A stretch of DNA of 64,000 nt from Triticum aestivum (GCF_018294505.1 NC_057802.1:310889137-310953136), one strand, 5' to 3'; counted from the stretch's first letter, positions 21,086 to 34,607 are shown. Notes: a model not told the origin generated them from the sequence alone. Translations and numbers: made by a program.

Positions 21086-23163
21086 CTCGACAGCTGGGGC
21101 GGCCAGGTCGGCGGCGACAGCGTCCTCCGGAATGTAGTCTGCAACCTCCAGGTAGAAGAGTCGCGGGCAGGCGTGGCCGGGCGTGTAGGGCTCGTCGCAG
21201 TTGAAGCACAACCCTTGGCGGCGACGCTCGAGTATCTCGGCTGAGGTGAGCCGGCGGAACGGGCGCGCCACGGTCGCGGTGAGGGGTGCCACAGAAGCCT
21301 GCGCAGGCCGACCCGGCGCGGAATCCGACCCGGGTAGCGACCCAGCGGTCCGGGACGGTGATTCCTGCTGGATGGCCACCGCGCGACGCTCGAACGCGCG
21401 GGCGTAGTACATGGCCGACTGGAGATCCTGGGGTCCCCGAAGCTCCACGTCCATGCAGATGTGATCCGGAAGTCCACCGACAAAGAGGTCGGCCCGCTGC
21501 TGCGCCGTCACACCCGACGCATGGCATGCCAGGGCCTGAAAATGGTCGGCGTAGTCCTGCACCGTGGAGGTGAAGGGAAGGCGACCGAGCTCCGCCAAGC
21601 GGCTCCCGCGAACCGGAGGCCCAAAGCGAAGGAGGCAGAGCTCGCGGAAGCGCTCCCAAGGGGGCATGCTGCCCTCGTCCTGCTCGAGAGCGTAGTACCA
21701 GGTCTGGGCTGCGTCGCGGAGGTGATAAGAGGCAAGCCAGGTCCGCTCCGAAGCGAGTGTGCGCTGCCCGCCGAAGAACTGGTCGCACTGGTTGAGCCAG
21801 TTGAGGGGATCCTCCGTGCCGTCATAAGTGGCGAAGTCGATCTTGGCGAACCGCGGCGGTGTCTGGGTCGGAGCACTGTGTCGAGCTGGCTCGGAGGTGC
21901 GGAGCAGCGAGGCGGGTGGTGCCTGGTCGAAGTACTCCGGATAGGGACCCGCGGAGCCAGATGGCCCGCTGAACTGCGGAAACGGGGTCGGCTGCTCCGG
22001 AGCCGTGGTGTAGACCGGCGAAGGCGAAGACGCAGACGCCCACGCTGGAAGTGGCGACGGGGAGGGCGGGAACCGGACCTGATGGATCGGGAGGCCGGTC
22101 GGCGAGGGTGCCCTCGAGCTGGGCAGGGGCGGCGCCGGTGGTTGTAGCGTCGGTGGTCGCGAGGGACGGCGGCTGTAAATACCACAGAGGGCCCGCGGCC
22201 GGAGTGGACCCGCCGGGGTGTCCCGCCGGGAACGGCAGCAGCGGCAGCCCGGTGCAGGCCGGTGCGGAGAACGGCGGCTGCAGAGGGCTGGTGGCCCCCG
22301 NNNNNNNNNNNNNNNNNNNNNNNNNNNNNNNNNNNNNNNNNNNNNNNNNNNNNNNNNNNNNNNNNNNNNNNNNNNNNNNNNNNNNNNNNNNNNNNNNNNN
22401 NNNNNNNNNNNNNNNNNNNNNNNNNNNNNNNNNNNNNNNNNNNNNNNNNNNNNNNNNNNNNNNNNNNNNNNNNNNNNNNNNNNNNNNNNNNNNNNNNNNN
22501 NNNNNNNNNNNNNNNNNNNNNNNNNNNNNNNNNNNNNNNNNNNNNNNNNNNNNNNNNNNNNNNNNNNNNNNNNNNNNNNNNNNNNNNNNNNNNNNNNNNN
22601 NNNNNNNNNNNNNNNNNNNNNNNNNNNNNNNNNNNNNNNNNNNNNNNNNNNNNNNNNNNNNNNNNNNNNNNNNNNNNNNNNNNNNNNNNNNNNNNNNNNN
22701 NNNNNNNNNNNNNNNNNNNNNNNNNNNNNNNNNNNNNNNNNNNNNNNNNNNNNNNNNNNNNNNNNNNNNNNNNNNNNNNNNNNNNGTAGCCTCCGGCGAG
22801 GGCCGCGGGCACTGAGTACCACGGAAGAGCCGGCGGTCCGGAGGGCACGGGCGGCGGGAGCGGCGGTGACGGCCCGTACGGGCTGGCCAGGTAAAGCCGG
22901 ATGCCCTGGACCGCGACGACCAGGTCGTTGAGGACACTGGCCATGGCCTCCGGGGAGTATTGGGCCGGTCGAGTCGATGGAGCTGGCAGCGTAGTGGTGA
23001 CGGGGGGCGGCAGCAGGCCGGTGGGCGCGCCGGAGATGAGATCCAGCGGCGCCGACGGAAGGGCCAGCTGCCCCGTAGCGATCGGAGATGACACGGCGGC
23101 GGTGGTGGTGGTAAGGGGCAGCGGCGGCGGTGGCGGCGGCGGTACTGGTGGTGATGATGACAT
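21065..23163 (-). CDS. Ty3/gypsy-type gag protein of the gag-only element (interrupted by an assembly gap)
   Basis: The probable start is the ATG at 23163, giving MSSSPPVPPPP and a Pro-rich N-terminus (an in-frame ATG also lies at 23190). After the N gap the protein resumes with a Pro/Ser-rich linker. The retrotransposon gag domain follows (FATYDGTEDPLNWLNQCDQF, WERFRELCLLRF, VQDYADHFQALA, FVGGLPDHI), then a Cys/His knuckle of unusual spacing (CFNCDEPYTPGHAC) and a C-terminal YLEVADY segment. The stop is at 21065. Frames before and after the gap differ, but the gap length is probably an estimate, so this does not show a frameshift. Role: capsid formation and RNA packaging. Reverse transcription must be supplied by another element. 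Confidence 0.8.
22301..22785. other. Assembly gap (485 N)
   Basis: Run of N inside the GC- and proline-rich part of gag. Several frames that cross it are artefacts. Confidence 1.
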
Positions 23164-23177
23164 GGTCGAAACCCAGG

Positions 23178-23191
23178 TAGCTGATACCAAA
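23178..23191 (-). other. Primer binding site of the gag-only element
   Basis: The minus strand reads TTTGGTATCAGCTA just inside the 5' LTR. TGGTATCAGC is the tRNA-Met-type site with one change from the common TGGTATCAGAGC. Confidence 0.75.
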
Positions 23192-23192
23192 T

Positions 23193-23555
23193 TGGTAGAA
23201 CCAGGGATCCTACCGGACCTGCTCCGTAGGTTGTAGGGGAAGGATGGAGTAGGGCGAGGCGATGAGCGGGCGCGCCGGCGGCTGGGCGCCGTCGCGTAGG
23301 AGGAGGATGATGGCGGCGGCTAGGGTTAGAGGCGGCTAGGGTTCCAGCTCCTCTGGGAGCCGGGCAATAGAGATAATATTCTTCTTATTCTTCTTATTGC
23401 TTGATTTCAAAAAGAGTCTTACAGCCTATATTTATAACCTAGATAACTTGCATAAGAATTAACCTAAGATAACTTGCATAAGAATTAACTTAAGATAACT
23501 TGTGGGCCAAACCCCTAACTACTGCCCTGTGGGCCTAGCTAAACCGGCCATAACA
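23193..23555 (-). repeat. 5' LTR of the gag-only element
   Basis: 363 bp. The minus strand carries TATAAATATA (23427-23436), a likely core promoter. It is followed in the LTR by direct repeats of the word ataacttgcataagaattaac. Confidence 0.93.
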
Positions 23556-23560
23556 GTTTT

Positions 23561-23865
23561 TCTTGACATGCTTTTTTTTTCAAACGTCTTGATATGCTTC
23601 TGAATATCTCTTTGAGCAGATACATTTTCCAACAGTGTAATTGCTGTCACGGAAAGCCGGTAAGACTAGAGAGCCACAAACATAGCTAGCACAGTCTCAG
23701 TCTTCTGTTATACAGGCACACATAAATTTACACGGCAGGTGGAGACAGTGCACATGTTCTTATTCACGGGACAATTCACAAGATGAAGATACAGGGGGCA
23801 CCATTCATCACACGAGCACATAGCATGGCATGCTTGTTTCACCGTCTCCACAATCTTTTGTAGTT
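23561..23865 (-). other. 3' flank / probable 3' UTR of the aldo-keto reductase gene
   Basis: No coding frame. The sequence nearest the stop codon is likely 3' UTR, and a T-run at about 23572-23580 marks the edge near the transposon insertions. Confidence 0.45.
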
Positions 23866-25864
<1,999 letters not shown>

Positions 25865-26570
25865 GGCGCCCTGAAGCTCGCAGCCGCGGCGGCAGGGGAA
25901 GGCAGGCAAGTCACGGGACGGAAGCGCAGCGCAGGCGTGAATGTTGCCAGTAGGCAGTCAGTAGCGAACCGTCCAGTGAGATCAGTGACCCGCTATATGT
26001 AATCGGAACGAGCGGCTGTCCGAGCTCCGAGCTCGAATGACAACACTCAACAGGTAATGATATTATCATAATCATCTTTTTGTGGGTGATGCACGGTAAG
26101 TAAGTACGTACTGCTGTTGCGACCGGCGCGGCGCATCCTCACCTGTGAGATATTTTTCAACACTATACTAGCGCCTAATACGACGCTTGGCATGTGATAG
26201 ATGAGACGATTAGAATGACGTGCAAGGGCACAGCGGTGACTCGTTTTAGCACATAACAACAAGATTCTCAAGTCATCCATAAACGTGTTGCCAAATGCTA
26301 GTGACAAATGCAGAACTACTGTGGCATGAGCTGCCAAATTGGTGAAAGATATCTCTAAAAAAAATTGGTGAAAGAGATAGAACTGAAGCGCCCTCTTCTT
26401 GCTCGGATGCCAAGTCCATCCTACGAATAAAATACTGCCATTTTTCTTTCTTTCTCGTCCACATGCAAACTCACGCCAAGTGTCTTGAACATGACATCAG
26501 TTTTCTACTGTGCTTTTCTTTTTAAACAAGTTTTCTACGGTGCTTTACTCCGCTTAGAAAAATCTGAGGC
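25865..26570. other. 5' flank of the aldo-keto reductase gene and unassigned sequence
   Basis: The first 100-150 bp are probably 5' UTR and promoter. I see no clear TATA box. From 26040 to 26570 there is nothing recognisable except a short direct repeat (aattggtgaaagata) at about 26338-26375. Confidence 0.4.
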
Positions 26571-27884
26571 TGTAAATGCATCTAGTGTCACCGCTAGTTG
26601 GTTTTGGAGTATTGACGACAAACCTGGTTGAGGGATCAATGTGTTTCTGAGAATTGCAGAATAACACAGGTAGTAATCCCTCATTAATTCGGTTTACCTA
26701 CCGGAGATGACCCCTAAAAATGTATGAAGACATTGATGACAATGGTGGTATGTGAAAACAATCACATCGAAGCTTATGACTCGAGAAGACATTCACGTGA
26801 AGACTATGGAGTGTGAAGACATAGTTGTTTCGTATTTCCTTTTCTTCTTTGTTGAGTCATAGGAACCACCGTACTGTTAAGTGGGGTCCAAGTGAACAAA
26901 GTCAGAATGACTGAAGTGATGCTCAACCAAATCCTATGTCTTCGAGCGAAGACAATGAGAGCAAATCTTATCCAGAGGCAGATGAGTCAGCTGCCGCGTG
27001 TTTTTGAAATCTGACCGTTGAAACACGTGTCAGTTCCTTAGTGACCCAGGGTCATTTCGAACAAATCAGGTCGGGTTGCCTAGTGGCTATAAATAGCCCA
27101 CCCCTACACCATAAATTGATGGCTGCTCAGAGTGAGTGTACGGCTTTTGTCGTTTGAGAGCAACCCACCTCCGAAGCTTTTGAGAGAGAGAGAAATCCTT
27201 GCGAGGACAAAGCCCAAAACACCCAGAGCCAAAGAGTGTTAGGCATCACTGAAGTCTTCCTGTCCGCGTGACCTGAAGACTTGTTACACTTGAGGACTGT
27301 GAATCCTCCGGCCGGTTAGGCGTCGCGTTCTAAGCATCCAAGAGTCATTGTGGATTGCCGGTGAACGAAGTCTGTGAAGGTTTGAAAGTCTACCTTGAAG
27401 ACTTACCAGAGTGATTGGGCGAGGACTGGGTGTCCTTAGCTCAAGGGGAATAAGGTGAAGACGCGGTCTTCTGAGTTGAATCTCAGCCTCCCTAACCAGA
27501 CGTACAGTTGTCACAGCAACTGGAACTGGTCCAACAAATCCTTGTCCTCACCAAGCGACTGGTTCTATCTTCTCCCTCTCTTTACTTACAGTTTGTCTTC
27601 GTGAAGTCATTGCCTGCTTGTGTTACCTGTTTGACTTCACTGTGTGACTACTATTGTTGTTTGGCTTCATACTATCTTCCATCCTGATCATTACTACCTA
27701 GCTGCTATTAGTCTTCGTGCTTTCACTTCATTGAATACTTGACTATGGCCTGCCTAGTGTAGTCTACCTTCCGCTGCGTGTTAATAGGATCATTTCTATT
27801 GTTTGTCTTCGAAATTTTCATGTTTTGAAGACTTCCATAAAAATCGCCTATTCACCCCCCTCTAGTCGATAACTAACACTTTCA
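26571..27884 (+). repeat. 5' LTR of the copia host element
   Basis: 1,314 bp, starting TGTAAATGCATC and ending ...acactttca, followed by ATTGGTATCAGAGC. A TATAAATA box at 27088-27095 is well placed as its promoter. 'gaagac' words recur throughout. Confidence 0.88.
27088..27095 (+). promoter_or_regulatory. TATA box in the copia host 5' LTR
   Basis: TATAAATA within gtggctataaatagccc. It lies about 800 bp before the LTR end, where a U3/R boundary could lie. Confidence 0.6.
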
Positions 27885-27885
27885 A

Positions 27886-27898
27886 TTGGTATCAGAGC
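27886..27898 (+). other. Primer binding site (tRNA-Met) of the copia host
   Basis: TTGGTATCAGAGC one base after the LTR end, perfect for the initiator Met-tRNA class. Confidence 0.9.
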
Positions 27899-27950
27899 AA
27901 GGTACTCCCTTGTTCTGTGTGATTCAGTTTAACCACCTGGAGTTTTAGCT

Positions 27951-29093
27951 ATGTCGACTGCAGGGATAATCAAAGTCTCCGCTACGTGCCCTGTCTTCGA
28001 TGCCACTGATTAACCCTACTGGAAGAATAAGATGCGCATGCATCTTGAAGCCATTGATGTCGATCTATGGTATGTCATCAAGAACGGCGTTCCCAAGACT
28101 GGTGAAGGTGTCACCCCTGCTGATGTCAAGAAGTTCGTTCAACTGGATTCTACTGCCAAGAACATCATCTGTGGTCATCTGACCAAAGGACAGTATGGCC
28201 GTGTGAGTGCTCTGGAAACGTCAAAGCTAGTCTGAGACTGGCTCTCCAAGGTCAATGAAGGCGTCTCAACCCAGAGAGATCAAAGGATCAGTGTCCTTCG
28301 CAACCTCTTCAACCGCTTCAAGAGAAACGACAATGAGAATGTCCAGCTCACGTTTGATCGCCTCACTGACATCACAAATGAGCTTCATGCTCTCGGCGCC
28401 ACTGAGATCACCAAGTATGAAATCGTCAAGACACTCCTAAGATCACTTGACAGCTCGTTTGACACCCTAGCCCTGATGATTCAAGAACGCCCTGACTTCA
28501 AGAAACTCGCTCCGTCTGACATACTTGAGAGGCTCAACACACATGAGTTTCAGCTATCTGAGAAAAGAGACATCTATGGTCCCAACTATGGCCGAACGCG
28601 CGCTTTGAAGGCAAAGGCTGTTTCCTCATCTGAAGAAGAATCTGACTGCAGTTCTGGTGATCCTGAAGACATTGGAAAGGAGCTTGCTATGCTTGTGAAG
28701 AAGTTCCAGAAGTTCACCAAGAAGAAAGGCTTCAAAAAGTCTTCACAATCCAGCTAAAGAAATGATGAAGCTTCTACTCATGACCACAAGAAGAGAACAT
28801 GCCACAAGTGAAAGAAACCTGGTCACTACATCTCTGAGTGTCCGCAGTGGGACAATGAAAACAACAAGAAGAAAAAGAGCAAGGAATATGATTCTGATGA
28901 CAAAAAGAAGAAGAAATCCTCAAAGTCTTCTTCCAAATCTTCATCGAAGTCTTCATCACACAAGAAGAGCTCATCTGGCAAGGCTCGTGCTTTTGTTGGC
29001 AAGGAGATGGATTCAGAGGAGGAGTCTGCTTCTGAGGAGGCGGAGGTGGAGTCTGAGGAGGAGTCCGACTCTGGCGTTGCAATCACCGTATAG
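27951..29093 (+). pseudogene. Copia gag (UBN2-type) with four in-frame stop codons, truncated by an inversion
   Basis: One frame runs from ATG 27951 to the inversion edge without a frameshift, but has stops at 28011 (TAA), 28233 (TGA), 28755 (TAA) and 28809 (TGA). The order of recognisable parts is WKNKMRMHLEAID, a UBN2-type gag core (RDQRISVLRNLFNRF, LTDITNELHALG, LLRSLDSSFDTLA), CHK-stop-KKPGHYISECP (the CCHC knuckle with its second Cys codon now TGA) and a Lys/Ser-rich then acidic linker. The linker stops matching at ...SDSGVA, where the inversion begins; the last three codons and stop (29083-29093) are junk from the inverted side. The family role is nucleocapsid. Confidence 0.85.
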
Positions 29094-29260
29094 GAAGTAT
29101 TAGACCCAGACACGGCGCACAATTATCGTGGCGCTCTGAAGTCAAATTCCGCATTAATGTATTCACACTCAGTGTGTAAGTCTTCATTGATTGAAGATAT
29201 ACATTACTGCGTGTGTTGCACATCTAAGCCATCAACATGCATAAGTGTTAGGATGTGTGC

Positions 29261-29866
29261 CTAATTACAGGACATTCGAGGATTCAAGATATTTAGCTCA
29301 CACCGCAACTTGCAAAACCTTTTCTCATCCAAGGGCTTTGTGAAGATATCTGCCAATTGCTCTTCAGTGTAGACGTGAATGATATCAATATCTTCCTTCA
29401 TGACATGATCTCTGAGAAAGTGATGACGAATCTCAATGTGCTTTGTCTTCGAGTGCTGAACTGGGTTGTCGGCAATCTTGATGGCGCTTTCATTGTCACA
29501 GTAGAGTGGTACTTGTTTCAGATGGATGCCATAGTCCTTAAATGTTTGCTTCATCCATAGAAGCTGAGCGCAGCAAGATCCAGCAGCAATGTATTCAGAT
29601 GCAGCAGTGGAGAGCGACACACAATTCTGCTTCTTTGAAGACCAACAGACAAGTGATCGTCCCAGAAAGTGACATGTGCCTGATGTAGACTTGCGATCTA
29701 CCTTGTCACCAGCATAATCAGCATCCGAGAATCTGACTAGATCAAACTCTGAGCCCTTTGGATACCATAATCCTAGTGTTGGGGTGTAAGCCAAATATCG
29801 AGAATTCACTTCACAGCTAAGTGATGCGATTCCTTTGGTGCCGCTTGGAATCGGGCACACATGCAA
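29261..29866 (-). pseudogene. Copia RNase H domain (3' end of pol), separated by a stop and a 1-nt deletion
   Basis: The minus-strand frame carries the RNase H domain: FSDADYAGDKVDRKSTSGTC, SLSTAASEYIAAG, YCDNESAIKIADNP, KTKHIEIRHHFLRDHV and QLADIFTKPLD, ending near MSCN. It belongs to the same pol as 29806-32436. The link is broken by TGA (29806-29808, probably from CGA) and a nearby single-base deletion around 29800. Confidence 0.88.
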
Positions 29867-32436
29867 ACACTAAGCATTGTATCTGGCCTAGATGCATATA
29901 AATAAAGTAAAGAACCAATCATGGAGCGGTATACCTTTTGATCGAACTCTTTACCATTGGCGTCAGGACCCAGATGACTTTTGGTTGGCATTGGCGTAGT
30001 GTAACCTTTGCAGTCTTGCATTCCAAACTTCTTCAGGCAGTCTTTGAGGTATTTCTCTTGAGATATGAAGATGTCGTTGCTCTGCTGACGAATTTGAAGA
30101 CCAAGGAAGAACTTCAGCTCACCCATCATGGACATCTGATATTGCTCTTGCATCATGTGTCCAAACTCATCACTGTATTTCTGGTTAGTGCAGCCGAAGA
30201 TAATGTCATCCACATATATTTGGCACACAAACAATTCACCATCATATGTCTTCGTGAAGAGTGTGGGATCCAGGGAACCAGGTTTGAAGCCTTTGCTCTT
30301 CAGGAAGTCTTTGAGTGTGTCATACCAAGCGCGAGGGGCTTGTTTGAGGCCATACAGTGCCTTGTTAAGCTTGTATACCATATCGGGATGTTTTGGATCT
30401 TCAAAGCCAGGTGGTTGCGCAACATACACTTCTTCTTCAATCTTGCCATTGAGAAAAACACTCTTCACATCCATTTGATACAGAAGAATGTTGTGATGAT
30501 TTGCGTAGGCTAGCAGTATGCGAATGGCTTCAAGCCTAGCCACGGGAGCAAATGTTTCATCGAAGTCAACCCCTTCAACTTGAGTGTATCCTTGAGCAAC
30601 TAGACGAGCCTTGTTTCTGACAACTTGACCATGCTCATCTTGCTTGTTGCGATATATCCATTTGGTGCCTATTATGTTGTGCTTGCGAGGGTCAGGACGC
30701 TTGACAAGTTCCCACACATTGTTCAGCTTGAACTGTTGAAGCTCTTCTTGCATAGCTTGAATCCATTCAGGTTCCATGAAGGCTTCAGCAACTTTCTTGG
30801 GTTCTGATATTAAGACAAATGCAAAGTGCCCACAGAAATTTGCTAGCTGTGTTGCTCTTGAACGAGTGAGCGGACCTGGTGCATTGATGCTATCAATTAT
30901 CTTCTCAATCTGTACTTCATTTGCAACACGAGGATGAACTGGACGAAGATTTTGCTCTTGCTGATCGTTGTCATCATTTGGAGGATTGTCTTCAGGCTGA
31001 GCATTGGCTTCAGGTTGATTAGGTGCAGAAATGATGAGTTCCTCTTTAGCTTGTGCCTCAGAAGGTATGATCTCTCCAGTTCCCATGAGCTTGATGGATT
31101 CACTAGGTGGATCTTCATCTAGCACATTTGGCAGGTGCTCTCTTTGTGAGCCGTTAGTCTCATCGAACCGCACATCTACAGTTTCAACCACTTTATAGTG
31201 AAAGAGGTTGAAGACTCTGTAGGAGTGCGAATCCTTTCTGTAACCAAGCATAAAACCTTCATGTGCTTTCGGTGCAAATTTTGAAGTGTGATGTGGATCC
31301 TTGATCCAGCACCTAGCACCAAATACTCTGAAGTAACTGACATTTGGCTTCTTACCAGTCAGGAGTTCATAGGATGTCTTCTTCAGAAGCTTGTGAAGAT
31401 AAACACGTTTGATGACATGGCATGCAGTATCAATGGCTTCGGGCTGGAACTTTCTTGGAGTCTTGTATTCATCAAGCATCGTCCGAGCCATCTCAATGGG
31501 TGTTCGGTTCTTGCGCTCCACGATGCCATTCTGCTGAGGAGTGTATGGAGCGGAGAACTCATGAGTGATGCCCAATGTATCCAGGTAAAGGTCGAGGCCA
31601 GTGTTCTTGAACTCTGTGCCGTTGTCACTTCTGATATGCTTGATCTTGACGCCATAGTTATTCATGGCATGGTTGGCGAAGTGTCTGAAGACATCCTGCA
31701 CTTCAGTCTTGTAGAGGATTATATGCACCCATGTATATCTTGAATAATCATCAACAATGACGAAGCCATAGAGACAAGCAGTAGTAGTGAGAGTAGAGTA
31801 GTGAGTAGGTCCAAATAAGTCCATGTGTAGCAGCTCAAAGGGTTGAGATGTCGTCATGATTGTCTTCGAGGGGTGCTTGGCCCTAGTCATCTTTCCAGCT
31901 TCGCAGGCACCGCATAGATGATCTTTCTTGAACTTGACGCCCTCGATGCCTACAACATGTTTCTTCTTCGCGAGAGTGTACAGATTCCTCATGCCCGCAT
32001 GTCCTAGCCTCCGATGCCAGAGCCAGCACTCCGAAGCCTTTGCTAGAAGACATACGACCAGCTGTGGTCCTGCTGAGAAATCTACCATGTACAAATCATC
32101 TTTTCGATACCCTTCAAAGACTAGAGACTTGTCAGATTCCATTAGTACAAGGCAAGGATATTTTCCAAATATCACAATCATGTTCAAGTCACAAAGCATT
32201 GAGACAAACATTAAGTTGAAACCAAGGGATTCAACAAGCATCACTTTATCCATGTGCTGATCCTTTGAGATTGCAACTCTACCTAGACCCAATACCTTGC
32301 TTTTACCAATGTCAGCAAATGTGATGTGACTCTTGTCAGATGGATGTAAGGTTGAGTCCATGAGAAGACTTCGATCACCAGTCATATGATTAGTGCATCC
32401 GCTGTCCATTATCCATTCTGAAGCATGAGGTGTCAT
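29806..32436 (-). pseudogene. Copia pol: protease, integrase and reverse transcriptase, 876-codon open frame
   Basis: A long minus-strand open frame. It begins with the end of protease ([10 protein letters not shown] active-site region). The integrase HHCC zinc region follows ([11 protein letters not shown]... CGACEAGK), then the D-D-E core ([29 protein letters not shown]). A variable linker leads to reverse transcriptase ([55 protein letters not shown], and the catalytic YVDDIIFG), ending [10 protein letters not shown]. The enzyme signatures look complete, but frameshifts upstream near 32440 and 32690 and the stop at 29806 disable it. Role: retrotransposon replication and integration. Confidence 0.93.
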
Positions 32437-32690
32437 ACCCTATAGTACAGTTAGGGGGATAGGCTTCACCAAGAGTATTGTGAAGCATAAACATTTGACG
32501 CACAAGAGGATTATCAAAGCTCAGATCAAGGTTAGGATAGATAGGATGATTGGCAAGCGATTCAGGAACAAAATACATAGTAAGACCATTTGGGCATTTT
32601 ATCTTGCGCCCTACAAGATGTTTTAGGTCCCCAGCAAAAGCATCAGACGCCTTTGATTTCCGGCTGGAGACATTTCCCTACAAAAGAAGG
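32390..32690 (-). pseudogene. Copia gag-pol linker fragment between two frameshifts
   Basis: The minus strand encodes SSRKSKASDAFAGDLKHLVG, then MYFVPESLANHPIYPN and ending GEAYPPNCT, just before the protease motif in the next frame. It links the 428-aa frame upstream with the 876-aa frame downstream. Confidence 0.75.
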
Positions 32691-33977
32691 TTAATTTTTC
32701 TTAACCACCCACATTTTCAGGGGTGGCTTAGAAGCAATAAGTCTAAGTGCAGCATCTGAGAACTTCGGCTTTGAAGCCCTAGCAAATAGCCTTGCAGGAG
32801 GTGAATAGTACTCATATGAATAAGAAGAATAGTTCTTAGTCTTATGAACATAGCGGTTTGATGACACGCGCTCATATTCATAAGTTTGAGTATGATTTCC
32901 TTGCAAAACATTGGCGTTAGGGTGACTCAGGTGAGTCATGTGTCTGTATGAAGCCTTTGGGCCATATGAAGCCTTTGGTCTGGGGTTTGTCTTCTTCCCT
33001 TGTGGTGTCATGATGACATTCACAGGAAGATTCTCAAGACACTTTTTGGGCAACCAGATCTTCTTCATAGGTGGTCCATTCCTGCAATTAGTACCAATAT
33101 ACCTAGCAAACACTTCACCATTCTGATTCTTAAACAGTTTATAGTTTGCATCAACGGATTCATCAATGATAATTGGGTTAGCACAAGTGAAACCAGATAA
33201 GGTGGATGGATCCACTGAAGGTCCCTTTGCAGCAACCCATGTGGTTTTGGGGTACTGCTCAGGCTTCCAGTAAGAACCATCAACATTCATTTTCCTCTCG
33301 AACCCAACACCCTCTTTTCTAGGGTTTCGGTTCAGAATCTGCTTTTTGAGGACATTGCACAGTGTCTGATGCCCTTTGAGACTTTTGTACATCCCTGTCT
33401 CAAGCAATGTCTTCAACCTAGCATTTTCATCAGCAATAGTAGTGGCATCCTCAGCAGAGGGGTTAGTTACCACATCAACAGTTGAAGATATTGCACCAGT
33501 AGCATCAGTAGAACATTTAGCAACAGAAGTAGCGTTATCACGCTCAAGGCATTTTAGACATGGTGGTTCAAATCCTTCCTGAGCGGGACTGATCTGTTGA
33601 GTGCGAAGTGACTCATTCTCTTTTTGAAGATCTTCATGAGCCGCTCTCAATTTCTCAAGTTCTTGCTTCCTTTGAAGATAATCGTAGGAAAGCTTTTCAT
33701 GAGTTGTTGAGAGCGTTTCATGACGACTTTCAAGTTCATCATACTTAACATGAAGATTTTTTATGTCTTCAATTAAGGACTGAGATAGGGTCATTTCCGC
33801 GTCCAACAGGTCATCGCTTTTGTCTAACAGTTTTTGAATATGTTCCATAGCTTGCTGTTGTTCAGTTGCAATTTTAGTAATTATTTTGTAGCTGGGTTTG
33901 GATTCACAATCAGAGTCATCTTCACTTGATGTTTGAAAGTAAGCATCGCGTGAGTTTACCTTGGCACCACGTGCCAT
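32691..33977 (-). pseudogene. Copia gag-pol linker region, 428 codons, coiled-coil rich
   Basis: The minus-strand frame starts MARGAKVNSRDAYFQTSSED, but is preceded in frame by more of the same protein (VASLALAIAYVAKS..., to 34100), so the Met is internal. The segment at about residues 30-140 is Leu/Glu/Lys-rich with heptad-like spacing (LLDKSDDLLDAEMTLSQSL, YLQRKQELEKLRAAHEDLQK), a likely coiled coil. It is followed by CLKCLERDNATS and a basic region ending KMWVVKKN. It is the stretch between the gag knuckle and protease. Confidence 0.75.
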
Positions 33978-34100
33978 GAAGCAGTAGGTGGGAGCGGAGT
34001 TGTCCTTGTCATTAGCATCAGCGTTGGTGATGGAGCCATTGTCTTCAGTGTTGAAGATGGACTTGGCAACGTAGGCTATAGCTAGAGCCAGACTTGCAAC

Positions 34101-34607
34101 TAGGAATGGACTAACGAGCAGCTCGACTCGTTAAGCTCGTGCTCGTTAAACTCGTGCTCGTTAAGGTTCGGTTCGTTAAGCTCGTTAATATTAACGAGCA
34201 GAAACCCCTGCTCGGCTCGGCTCGTTTGAAGCTCGTGAGCGGTCGTTAACAGATTATAATGTGTTACGATATACAGTATGAATGTGTAGGTGTGGCTTTC
34301 AAGATGAAATATGGTGACTACAAACAGAAATGCAGTAGTTTGTTGCCTCATATGTCGATTAGATTGAATAGATGGCTAAGGTTCTACAAAAGTTTGTCCC
34401 GTAAGATAAGAATATGTGTTGTGTTGTTACTAACGAGCTTAACGAGCTACTCGTGAAACTCATTAGCTCGCTCGTTAAGCTTGTTAAGCTTAACGAGCTG
34501 AAATCAATGGTTGGCTCTGTTCATTAAGAAGCGAGCTACGAGTTTAACGAGCCGAACTATCGAGCGCTCATTAAGCTCACGAGTTACGAGCTTTTGGTCC
34601 AGCCCTA
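34101..34607. mobile_element. hAT-type MITE at the inversion breakpoint
   Basis: 507 bp. Left end TAGGAATGGACTAACGAGC, right end (reversed) TAGGGCTGGACCAAAAGCTCG, the start typical of hAT MITEs. The interior is built from repeats of CTCGTTAA/TTAACGAG words in both orientations. The expected 8-bp TSD is missing: left flank cttgcaac, right flank atggtggg. The left flank is the inverted pol segment. Confidence 0.75.

Larger units (their letters stand above)
20636..23555 (-). mobile_element. Compact gag-only LTR retrotransposon (TR-GAG type, about 2.9 kb) with perfect TSD
   Basis: LTRs at 20636-20989 and 23193-23555 are nearly identical. The flanking 5-mer GTTTT is perfect (20631-20635 and 23556-23560). 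A Met-type primer site lies left of the right LTR and a purine-rich tract (ggcggggagaag on the minus strand) abuts the left LTR, giving minus orientation. The interior encodes gag, followed without any pol core by the last residues of a gypsy pol in another frame. A 485-N gap lies in the gag N-terminal part. High LTR identity suggests a recent insertion. Confidence 0.93.
29083..34093 (-). other. Inverted 5-kb segment of the copia host (gag linker, protease, integrase, RT, RNase H)
   Basis: Gag stops at 29082 on the plus strand and its continuation (V-A-S-L-A...) starts at 34100 on the minus strand. The 7-bp word GTTGCAA occurs at 29076-29082 and inverted at 34094-34100. Everything between is in reverse orientation to LTR, primer site, gag and the downstream ORF. 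No gap or N is at either junction. Confidence 0.85.

Noticed and set aside
21286..22931. Long plus-strand and other-frame open frames over the gag-only element
   Set aside because: Antisense or alternate frames of the GC-rich gag, partly made of N.
32691..33977. 428-codon frame as an independent coiled-coil gene
   Set aside because: It is continuous on its upstream side with the copia gag linker and on its downstream side, via frameshifts, with protease.
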